From Chloroflexota bacterium (GTDB lineage: Bacteria; Chloroflexota; Limnocylindria; Limnocylindrales; CSP1-4), in the NCBI GenBank assembly GCA_021812735.1, contig JAKAMV010000688.1, positions 1-5,543 of the forward strand: a stretch of 5,543 bases of DNA. The letters are read 5' to 3'. The position numbers and the translations under genes are program-made. The notes under the pieces are model-generated. The model was not told the DNA's origin and did not search any database. It worked only from the letters and a program-made list of their open reading frames with translations. This document shows positions 1 to 5,151 of this stretch, in pieces; within the stretch, counting starts at the first letter, position 1; every line of letters begins with the position of its first letter.

Positions 1-1
1 G

Positions 2-328
2 ACGATCGAGCGGCACGAGGCTGGATTGGCGATCACCTTCGGGGTACGCGCTCAACCCGGGACTCTACCGCCCGCGTCGATGGCCCGCGTCGCCCTGGCC
101 GACGACGTCGGCACGGTGTATCGAGCGTCGGCCCAGGGGCAGGGCGGCTCGGCAGGTCAGATGCGCTACCAGGTCACCGCGATCGCGGCGGTGCCGCCTG
201 CGGTCACGCGGCTCGACGTCCGGATCGAGCGCTTCCTCGACCCGTTCCCGGGCGGCCGCCACGCCGCCGTTGGGCCGTGGGGATTCTCGGTGCGCCTCCC
301 TCCGACCGAACCCTCCGCTGCGTCCTGA
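2..328 (+). CDS. 3' end of a hypothetical beta-sandwich protein (5' partial)
   Basis: The frame is open from the left edge and ends at TGA 326-328, so 108 residues of a longer protein are visible; the real start is outside the window. The segment alternates short hydrophobic strands with glycine and proline turns, and I see no transmembrane segment or catalytic motif. Two features recall a widespread family of uncharacterised actinobacterial proteins: an acidic D-D-V-G-T-x-Y motif followed by a Gly-rich turn near residues 34-49, and the C-terminal G-P-W-G-F-S-V-x-L-P, typical of a last strand in an immunoglobulin-like or other beta-sandwich fold. Function is unknown. It faces the two-gene unit on the other strand and ends just before a strong hairpin, so it is probably unrelated to the ubiquitin-like operon. 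The alternative is a chance open frame, but the composition looks protein-like. Confidence 0.6.
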   Translation, partial: TIERHEAGLAITFGVRAQPGTLPPASMARVALADDVGTVYRASAQGQGGSAGQMRYQVTAIAAVPPAVTRLDVRIERFLDPFPGGRHAAVGPWGFSVRLPPTEPSAAS

Positions 329-429
329 GGGCAGCCGACTCCATTCCTCCGCAGGCGAGCGGAAGACCCGGAGCCTTGCCTTGTCGTCAGTTCGGACGCG
401 GGAGCGAGCCCCCTTGCATCCGTGCCAGG

Positions 430-480
430 CCGGCGCGCGCGCGTAAGGCGGTTGAAGTTGTCCGGGCGCGCGGGCGCCGG
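430..480. terminator. GC-rich hairpin between convergent genes, likely bidirectional terminator
   Basis: Bases 430-443 and 467-480 are inverted repeats pairing at 13 of 14 positions (one G/G mismatch, 437 against 473), with a 23-base loop. The hairpin lies between the stop of the rightward gene (328) and the stop of the leftward gene (482). No clear T-run follows on either strand, so it is not a textbook intrinsic terminator, but position and stem strength fit transcription ending from both sides. The rest of 329-481 shows nothing else I can support. Confidence 0.5.
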
Positions 481-481
481 G

Positions 482-1246
482 TCACCTTGTCGCCGCTTGC
501 ACCGCGGCTCGGTAGGTCATGAAGCCGACCTCCTCAGGTTCGCTGCCGACTGCGTTCGCATCGACGATCTCCCATGGACTGTCGGGCATCCCCCCGAGTG
601 CGGCCAGGATCTCCAGAACTCGCGCCTCGGATGCGTTCAGGACGGAGGCGGCCACGAAGGCGCGGACCTCTATGAGATCCCCCTCCGGCCGACATGCGAT
701 GCGGACGGGCACGTGTCGGCCGAACAGCACAGGGATGGGTGCTGCTGGCTCGGCCATGGACGCGGCAACCGCCTGCTCGGCGTGAGCCGACAAGAGGTCG
801 ACGAACCGTCGCCTTCGCTCGCGGCCGAGCTGGAGATAGTCGTCGGCGGTCGGCTCGATCTCGTGCGCCTCGAGCAGCTTCGCAAACTGCTTGTAGGCGT
901 CGTCCGGGTCCCCGGACGTGTGGTAACCCGCCGCACAGAGCCAGACGACGTCCTCGACGGCGTCATGCCAGGTCGCGCCTCTATGGCGGTGCTGGCTACG
1001 CAGCTTGTAAAGAGTGCGCGATCCAGCCGCCGGGCCGATCGTCTCCCCGTCGCCGGCGACATCGAGCCGCTTCGCGGCGAACGCCTTGACGATCGGCTTC
1101 GCCAGGGACGCCGAGAACTCGCTTCCTGTGCCGAGCCCGAGGTCATGCCGCAGGCAGCGCTGCGTGATCCTCAGTTCGTGCTTCGCGCAGACATAGGCAC
1201 CGAGATGGCATTCGGCCGCCACCCCGATCGGATCCCCCCGAGCCAC
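482..1246 (-). CDS. Hypothetical protein, second gene of the divergent two-gene unit
   Basis: I do not recognise this 254-residue protein. The GTG start at 1246-1244 lies 3 bases after the TGA of the upstream gene, so the two are co-transcribed and probably translationally coupled; a GAGG-like purine stretch sits about 12 bases before it inside the upstream gene. Visible features: an N-terminal part with several Cys and His (H14, C20, H23, C31, H34) that could bind metal but matches no motif I can name; a predicted helical middle (about 92-165) with a V-W-L-C-A-A-G-Y-H segment followed by G-D-P-D-D-A-Y and a very basic R-E-R-R-R-R run at 142-147; and an alpha/beta C-terminal part (about 170-250). 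There is no signal peptide or membrane segment, so it is probably cytoplasmic. Its fixed partnership with a DNA-binding protein suggests a co-regulator, toxin-like or effector role, but this is only inference. Confidence 0.75.
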   Translation of the reverse strand: MARGDPIGVAAECHLGAYVCAKHELRITQRCLRHDLGLGTGSEFSASLAKPIVKAFAAKRLDVAGDGETIGPAAGSRTLYKLRSQHRHRGATWHDAVEDVVWLCAAGYHTSGDPDDAYKQFAKLLEAHEIEPTADDYLQLGRERRRRFVDLLSAHAEQAVAASMAEPAAPIPVLFGRHVPVRIACRPEGDLIEVRAFVAASVLNASEARVLEILAALGGMPDSPWEIVDANAVGSEPEEVGFMTYRAAVQAATR

Positions 1247-1249
1247 GCT

Positions 1250-2098
1250 TCAGCCGCCTCGAGCTCGCTTCGCGGCGGCCGCCGCCCATGCCGCGAGCTC
1301 CGGGTCGTCGTCTGAGGCTTCTTCGTGGCTCAGGTGCGCCCGTGCCTCGGCGATCCTCGCATTGAGGAGGTCCGGATGCGACTTCAAGTAGGCGCGCCAG
1401 GCGTCCGCAAGCAGATCTCCGGCGTCCCGTCCGACCTGCTTGGCCATCGCGGCGAGGCTCGCTTGGACCGACGGGGGTAGCGCGAGCGAGGGCTCCTCGT
1501 CGATCGAGGCGGCAGGCTCCCCGGACTGGAAGACCCGCGTTCCCGGCTCGACGTAGACGTCGCCCTCGCGTCGACTGCGCGAGACACGCCAGAGGTAGCC
1601 TCTACGCTCGAGAGCGTTCAGCCGGTTGGATGCGGCCGCGGCCTCGAGGTGCGCGAAGGTCGCCAACTGAGCCGCGGTGGCGGCCCCGCCCAGGCCCATG
1701 ATCGTGTCGAGCGTCGCGGACTCGGTGCTGCTCAGGGTTCCCGTCGGCGTGACCGGACGCAGCCGGTCAGATGTGGATGCCGCGAGAAAGACCGGGGCCT
1801 TGTACCTCGCCACCATCGACTCGAGCCACAGCATGACTGGCTGGTCCTCGCTGACGATCCCGACCGCTAGGTTGCCGTACGACCGCGACGCGAGGCCACG
1901 CAGGATGGGTGCAAGGAGCTCGGTGATGGCCGCCAGTGTCAGGCTGGTTGCCCCGCCCAGGTTCAGAAGGACCATGGAGGGCTCGGTCCACGATGTGGCG
2001 GGGAAGGTCTCGTCCCTGAAGCGAGCGGCGGCCACGCGGTCGGAGAGCGCGGCCAGAGACGGCCGGACGGGTGTCGGCGGAATCGTCGGAAGGCTCAT
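1250..2098 (-). CDS. Winged-helix DNA-binding protein, putative regulator of the divergent Ubl operon
   Basis: This is a 282-residue cytoplasmic protein. I chose the ATG at 2098-2096 because GAGGGGG (2112-2106) lies 7 bases upstream; a TTG at 2131 would add 11 residues but has no comparable support and would run into the promoter region of the opposite operon. Three parts are visible. Residues about 40-110 alternate strands and helices (S-M-V-L-L-N-L-G-G, later N-L-A-V-G-I-V-S and A-P-V-F-L-A-A-S), an alpha/beta layout that vaguely recalls STAS domains. Residues about 121-186 look like a winged helix, with a probable recognition helix at 152-167 (S-N-R-L-N-A-L-E-R-R-G-Y-L) and a basic wing (R-S-R-R-E-G-D). 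Residues about 212-255 (M-A-K-Q-V-G-R-D-A-G-D-L-L-x-x-A-W-R-A-Y-L) resemble the helical part of ribbon-helix-helix antitoxins. It heads a two-gene unit and is transcribed away from the Ubl operon, a usual arrangement for a local regulator. Confidence 0.7.
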   Translation of the reverse strand: MSLPTIPPTPVRPSLAALSDRVAAARFRDETFPATSWTEPSMVLLNLGGATSLTLAAITELLAPILRGLASRSYGNLAVGIVSEDQPVMLWLESMVARYKAPVFLAASTSDRLRPVTPTGTLSSTESATLDTIMGLGGAATAAQLATFAHLEAAAASNRLNALERRGYLWRVSRSRREGDVYVEPGTRVFQSGEPAASIDEEPSLALPPSVQASLAAMAKQVGRDAGDLLADAWRAYLKSHPDLLNARIAEARAHLSHEEASDDDPELAAWAAAAAKRARGG

Positions 2099-2105
2099 GC
2101 GGCGT

Positions 2106-2112
2106 CCCCCTC
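2106..2112 (-). promoter_or_regulatory. Ribosome binding site that decides the winged-helix gene start
   Basis: Read on the minus strand this is GAGGGGG, 7 bases before the ATG at 2098. It is the main reason to prefer this ATG over the in-frame TTG at 2131. Confidence 0.6.
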
Positions 2113-2124
2113 GGCCGGGCGGCC

Positions 2125-2152
2125 TTGACAAACAGGTTTCACGTACTACACT
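2125..2152 (+). promoter_or_regulatory. Sigma70-type promoter of the Ubl operon
   Basis: A perfect -35 hexamer TTGACA (2125-2130) is followed after 16 bases by TACACT (2147-2152), which matches the TATAAT consensus at four of six positions including the important first T, second A and last T. Transcription would begin near 2158-2160, giving a leader of about 25 bases before the GTG at 2184. The AT-richer stretch stands out from its GC-rich surroundings. No other convincing rightward promoter appears before the tightly spaced four-gene operon. Confidence 0.7.
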
Positions 2153-2156
2153 GAAA
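2137..2156. promoter_or_regulatory. Imperfect dyad lying between and overlapping the core promoter elements, candidate operator
   Basis: TTTCA (2137-2141) and TGAAA (2152-2156) are exact inverted repeats 10 bases apart. Inside them GTA (2143-2145) and TAC (2147-2149) form a second pair whose centre is offset by half a base. The dyad fills most of the spacer and covers the -10 element, so a dimeric protein bound here would block RNA polymerase. The divergently encoded winged-helix protein is the natural candidate, but the sequence does not show that it binds. Confidence 0.45.
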
Positions 2157-2166
2157 TGTATGAAGT

Positions 2167-2174
2167 AAGAGGTG
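2167..2174 (+). promoter_or_regulatory. Ribosome binding site that decides the Ubl gene start
   Basis: AAGAGGTG differs from the ideal AGGAGGTG at one base and lies 9 bases before the GTG at 2184. The alternative GTG at 2172 lies inside this site and would leave only about 13 bases of leader after the predicted transcription start, so 2184 is preferred. Confidence 0.6.
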
Positions 2175-2183
2175 CAGCGTCAA

Positions 2184-2438
2184 GTGGCAGAGCAGATCGA
2201 GCTCGAGATCATCGTAAATGGCCAGGCAACCAAGGTCGAGGCGAATGTAAATGCGCCGCTCCACAGTGTCATCGGGAGGGCGCTCGAGCAGACCAGCAAC
2301 TCCGGTCAGCCGCCCGAGAACTGGGAGATGCGCAATGCCGCAGGCGACCTGCTCGACCTCGGGGCCAAGATCGGGACAATCGGCCTGATCGCGGGATCAC
2401 GCGTATTCCTGAACCTCAAGGCTGGCGTCGGCGGCTAA
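2184..2438 (+). CDS. Ubiquitin-like beta-grasp protein with C-terminal Gly-Gly (DUF2604-like; BilA-like position)
   Basis: This is an 84-residue protein from GTG 2184, chosen by its ribosome binding site. The order fits the ubiquitin fold: first strands at about 4-20 (I-E-L-E-I-I-V-N-G...), a helix at about 25-37 (P-L-H-S-V-I-G-R-A-L-E), then W47-E-M-R-N-A-A-G-D strands, and a last strand G-S-R-V-F-L-N-L-K that leads into the tail A-G-V-G-G. The protein ends exactly at the Gly-Gly, so the tail is ready for activation without proteolytic trimming. The general pattern recalls the DUF2604 type of bacterial Ubl found next to E1, E2 and JAB genes; I make that family match from memory. It would be the modifier attached to targets or partners. 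It is the first gene of the operon, and its TAA overlaps the next ATG by one base (TAATG). The BilA described for ISG15-like systems has two fused Ubl domains; this one has a single domain. It could also act as a sulfur carrier, but the neighbours argue for conjugation. Confidence 0.82.
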   Translation: MAEQIELEIIVNGQATKVEANVNAPLHSVIGRALEQTSNSGQPPENWEMRNAAGDLLDLGAKIGTIGLIAGSRVFLNLKAGVGG

Positions 2439-3055
2439 TGGAAGCGCAGTTCGTCGATCCGGTGGTCTCGCGAGCGAAGTTTGAGCGCGAGCTCGAAGAT
2501 TATCGCGAACGCGAAGCCGACTACCGAGCCCGTGGCTGGCTCCTCGTGACCGCTGACTTCCCGCTGTTCCGCGTGGTGCTGTGCGCGACGCGGGTGACCC
2601 CTCCGGCGGTGATCGTCGGCGTGGAGCTCGACTACACCAACTACGACGAGCGGCCGCCGTCGGTGCGTCTCGTCGATCCGTTCACGGGCCGGCCGTACGC
2701 CTGGGGGGCGATGCCAACGACCCTCAAGCGCCGGGTCGTCGGCCCACCCCTGGAACTGCCCGGCATCCCCCGCGGGCCTGACGGCAGCATGCCCAGGGTG
2801 ATGAGCGAGCAGACCCTGATGCAGCCGAGCCCGCCCGACGGCCTGCCGTTCCTGTGCATCGCCGGCGTCCGCGAGTACCACGACCACCCCGCCCACTCGG
2901 GAGACAGCTGGGACCTCCACCGGCCAGCCGGGGCCGGGCGGCTGGTCCGCCTGCTCGAGGTGATCGACACCTACGGGGTCCGTCCGATCTCAGGCTTCAA
3001 TGTGACGCTGACGCCGCAGGTCACCGGATTCGTCCAGGACGACCTGCCCGAATGA
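2438..3055 (+). CDS. E2-like / predicted metal-binding (CEHH-type) protein of the Ubl operon (BilB-like position)
   Basis: This 205-residue protein starts at the ATG overlapping the Ubl stop. After a charged N-terminal helix (11-32) comes a strand-rich core, W34-L-L-V-T-A-D-F-P through V-I-V-G-V-E-L-D-Y to P-P-S-V-R-L-V-D-P (73-81), which reads like the meander of a ubiquitin-conjugating fold. The key segment is P-F-L-C140-I-A-G-V-R-E146-Y-H148-D-H150-P-A-H153...W158-D-L-H161-R, followed by a helix (167-177). C140 then W158 recall the catalytic Cys and following Trp of E2 enzymes, while C140, E146 and the histidines fit the predicted metal-binding CEHH family (Pfam Metal_CEHH, from memory) known from bacterial Ubl operons. 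I infer that it receives the Ubl from the E1 on C140, or binds zinc with these residues, or both. An in-frame ATG at 2156 would extend it through the Ubl gene and is not believed. The end overlaps the next gene by 4 bases (ATGA). Confidence 0.75.
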   Translation: MEAQFVDPVVSRAKFERELEDYREREADYRARGWLLVTADFPLFRVVLCATRVTPPAVIVGVELDYTNYDERPPSVRLVDPFTGRPYAWGAMPTTLKRRVVGPPLELPGIPRGPDGSMPRVMSEQTLMQPSPPDGLPFLCIAGVREYHDHPAHSGDSWDLHRPAGAGRLVRLLEVIDTYGVRPISGFNVTLTPQVTGFVQDDLPE

Positions 3056-3519
3056 GCCTCGCCTCAGTCGAGCGAATCACCATCGCCCGGCGCCTCGTCG
3101 GGGAGACGGAATCGACGCTGCGCGAGGCCGGGCGGATGGGCCTGGAGCGGTTCGTGCTGTGGACCGGCGTCGTTGACGGCGCGACGTTCGACGTGCGCAA
3201 CATCCACGTGCCCGCGCAGCGGGCGTACCGCCTCGCCTCGGGCCTCTGCGTGACCGTCGACGGCCCCGCCCTGCATGCCCTCAACGTCTGGCTGTACGAA
3301 CACGGGCAGGTCCTGGGCGTCCAGATCCACACCCACGGGACCGACGCATATCACTCGGACACCGACTCCACGTACGCGATCGTCACCGAGATCGGCGGCG
3401 CGTCGCTCGTGGTGCCCGGGTTCTGCGCGGGCCCGCTGCTCGGCGCTGGCCTCGCCGCCTACAGGCTCGAGCCGGAAGGCTGGGTGGCGTCGCGCCCCGG
3501 GCTGATCCAGGTCGTTTGA
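3052..3519 (+). CDS. JAB/JAMM metalloprotease, putative Ubl-deconjugating isopeptidase (BilC-like position)
   Basis: This 155-residue protein starts at ATG 3052, which overlaps the previous stop by 4 bases. It has a complete JAMM zinc site: the upstream glutamate E32 (G-L-E-R-F-V-L-W-T-G), then H93-x-H95, then S102-x-x-D105 (I-H-T-H-G-T-D-A-Y-H-S-D-T-D). Zinc would be held by H93, H95 and D105, with E32 and S102 assisting catalysis. The length is that of a minimal JAB domain with no added modules. The reaction expected from the family is hydrolysis of the isopeptide or peptide bond after the Ubl's terminal glycine. Because the Ubl already ends in Gly-Gly, the enzyme is more likely a deconjugase or editor than a maturation protease. 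Its place between the E2-like and E1 genes matches the order remembered for Bil systems. A role on another substrate, as with JAB proteins in sulfur metabolism, is less likely here. Confidence 0.87.
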   Translation: MSLASVERITIARRLVGETESTLREAGRMGLERFVLWTGVVDGATFDVRNIHVPAQRAYRLASGLCVTVDGPALHALNVWLYEHGQVLGVQIHTHGTDAYHSDTDSTYAIVTEIGGASLVVPGFCAGPLLGAGLAAYRLEPEGWVASRPGLIQVV

Positions 3520-3520
3520 C

Positions 3521-5020
3521 GTGGCCCTTGCGCCCTACTTCGCTCGGGCCGCGCTCGCGGCGGCTCAGGTGGTCGCGGGCTACGACCCTGACGTGTTCGA
3601 GGAGCGGCTGAAGGCACAGGCGGTCGGGGTTTCGGTCGGCGGCGATGCCTGCGCGTCGCCTGAGGGCCGCGCGATCGCCGATCTCGCCATCCGCCTCATG
3701 GCGCGGCTCTACCCTTCGATCGAGCTCCGGATCGACGACGAGGGCCTCTGTCGGGCGATGGTCGCGCTCGCACTCGAGATCAACCCCGAACTCGAGCTGG
3801 TGAGCGCGGCGCCGATCGGCATCGTCGTCGGGGAGGGCAGCCGGCCATTCTACACGTCGGTGTTCGCCGGCAGCGATGGCTGGGTCGCCCGCGTCAGTCC
3901 GGACCAACCGCGTTCGGTCGGCGCCACGCGCAACGCCTTCGGGGCCGGCGCCGCGGCCTGCATGGCCTCGGCTCAACTCTTCCGGCTGGTGTTCCTCCCG
4001 CCCGAGATGCGGGCGCCCGACTCCGTGTCATTCGACACCTGGTCGCTCGACGCCGGCACTGAGAGCGCCGGGCCCGAGGAGCCGCCCGACATCGGCGAGG
4101 CCACCGTCATCGGGCTCGGGGCGATCGGCAACGGGGTCGCATGGAGCCTGGCGAGATCCGGCGTGACCGGAGAGCTCACCCTGGTCGACAACGAGCCGAT
4201 CGACCTCAGCAACCTCCAGCGCTATGTGCTCGCGGGAGTGGCTGACGTGGGCCGCAGCAAGGTCGAGGTGATCGGCGAACGCCTGGGCTGCAGCCTCATC
4301 GTGCGACTGGCGCCCGAACGCTTCGAGGCCTACGCCGAGCGGACCGGACACGCCATCGAACTCGCCGTCATCGGACTCGACAGCGCGGCCGCCCGGCGGG
4401 CGGTCGCCGCCAGCCTCCCGCATAAGGTCGTCAACGCCTGGACCCAGCCTGGCGACCTCGGCGTATCGGTGCATGGCGCATTCGGCGGCGATGGGGCGTG
4501 CGTGGAGTGCCTTTACCTCGCGGACGGCCGGACCCGCAACGAGGACGAACTCGTCGCGGATGCCCTCGGGATCCCCGACGAGGTGCGGACCGTGCGGCAG
4601 CTCCTGGTCGAAGGACGTCCTGTCCCCGAACCGCTGCTCATCCTGATTGCCGATCGCCTCGGCATCGATCCGTCGCGCGCTGAGGCATTCGCCGGCCGGC
4701 CCGTCCGCGAGCTATACGTCGAGGGGCTGTGCGGCGGCGCTCTCGTGCCCATCGCAGCGCTGGGCAGGACACGGCCCGACATGCACGTGCCCCTCGCTCA
4801 CCAGTCCGCGCTTGCGGGGGTGCTCCTGGGTGCGGCAGCCGTGCGGGCTGCCACGGGCGATGTTGACGGCACGCGGATCACGCGCCTCAACGTGCTGTCC
4901 TTGGTGGGTGCGAACCTCTCGCAGCGAGCCTCTGCACGTCCGAACGTCTGCATCTGCCGGGACCCGGACTTCGTTGGCCGGTTCAACGCCAAGTGGCCGG
5001 AGGGCGCGACGGGGATATGA
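3521..5020 (+). CDS. E1-like ThiF-family Ubl-activating enzyme with N-terminal extension (BilD-like position)
   Basis: This 499-residue cytoplasmic protein starts at GTG 3521, one base after the JAB stop. The adenylating domain begins near 192: nucleotide loop G198-L-G-A-I-G203, then V-D223-N-E-P-I-D-L-S-N231-L-Q-R234, R245 and K247, and the V-I-G-L-D287 Asp expected to bind the Mg-ATP. This is the E1/MoeB/ThiF signature, so it should adenylate the Gly-Gly end of the first gene's product. C327-V-E-C330 and C477-I-C479 probably form the zinc knuckle; the second pair is C-x-C instead of the usual C-x-x-C. C404 in G-L-C-G-G is the best candidate thioester cysteine, since it falls between the two zinc pairs as in ThiF. 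Residues 1-185 are extra. They contain V-S-V-G-G, R-L-Y-P and N-A-F-G-A-G-A-A-A, which suggest an inactive adenylation-like repeat or an E2/Ubl-binding domain (inference). It is the last gene of the operon. Confidence 0.88.
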   Translation: MALAPYFARAALAAAQVVAGYDPDVFEERLKAQAVGVSVGGDACASPEGRAIADLAIRLMARLYPSIELRIDDEGLCRAMVALALEINPELELVSAAPIGIVVGEGSRPFYTSVFAGSDGWVARVSPDQPRSVGATRNAFGAGAAACMASAQLFRLVFLPPEMRAPDSVSFDTWSLDAGTESAGPEEPPDIGEATVIGLGAIGNGVAWSLARSGVTGELTLVDNEPIDLSNLQRYVLAGVADVGRSKVEVIGERLGCSLIVRLAPERFEAYAERTGHAIELAVIGLDSAAARRAVAASLPHKVVNAWTQPGDLGVSVHGAFGGDGACVECLYLADGRTRNEDELVADALGIPDEVRTVRQLLVEGRPVPEPLLILIADRLGIDPSRAEAFAGRPVRELYVEGLCGGALVPIAALGRTRPDMHVPLAHQSALAGVLLGAAAVRAATGDVDGTRITRLNVLSLVGANLSQRASARPNVCICRDPDFVGRFNAKWPEGATGI

Positions 5021-5028
5021 CCGAGCAC

Positions 5029-5051
5029 GTGACCCGCGGCTGTGACCCGCG
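5029..5051. repeat. Short tandem direct repeat, 13-base period
   Basis: The 10-mer GTGACCCGCG occurs at 5029-5038 and again at 5042-5051, just after the E1 gene. It may be a small slippage duplication; no function can be assigned. Confidence 0.6.
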
Positions 5052-5151
5052 ACGACCTCACTGTCGGCACGGTGCAACGCAGTCGCTCAGGTCGTGACTG
5101 GTGACGCGGGGGGCGCGCGCCATCCTCACGGGCGATCACGTGAGGTCGTCG
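5050..5151. repeat. 12-base perfect inverted repeat bracketing the E1 / replication-relaxation gap
   Basis: CGACGACCTCAC at 5050-5061 is the exact reverse complement of 5140-5151, with 78 bases between. The right arm lies inside the last codons of the leftward gene and the left arm lies after the E1 stop. It could be a long-range stem in either transcript, a protein site or an element junction, or chance in GC-rich DNA. Confidence 0.45.
5080..5100. terminator. Hairpin between convergent genes, candidate terminator
   Basis: Bases 5080-5086 pair with 5094-5100 (seven pairs, one of them G-T) around a 7-base loop. The hairpin lies between the E1 stop at 5020 and the stop of the opposing gene at 5136. 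There is no T-run on either side, so termination activity is uncertain. Confidence 0.35.

Noticed and set aside
422..1315. Long open frame on the plus strand (297 codons) opposite the 254-residue gene
   Set aside because: Its translation is rich in Arg, Gly and Pro with no domain pattern. The minus-strand frame has balanced composition and starts 3 bases after the upstream gene, so the plus frame is a high-GC shadow.
2099..2131. TTG start at 2131 for the winged-helix gene
   Set aside because: It is a rare start codon with an Arg/Gly/Pro-rich extension of 11 residues. The ATG at 2098 has a GAGGGGG site 7 bases upstream.
2172..2183. Earlier GTG start of the Ubl gene at 2172
   Set aside because: This GTG lies inside the best Shine-Dalgarno sequence and would have a leader of only about 13 bases. 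It adds just four residues (M-Q-R-Q) with no fold support.
2156..2437. N-terminal extension of the E2-like protein from an ATG at 2156
   Set aside because: It would read through the whole Ubl gene in another frame, gives an Arg-rich nonsense-like sequence, and starts within a few bases of the predicted transcription start. The ATG at 2438, coupled to the Ubl stop, is far better.
3383..3976. 197-codon minus-strand frame opposite the JAB and E1 genes
   Set aside because: Very rich in Arg and overlapping two well-supported genes; a typical GC-rich antisense shadow.
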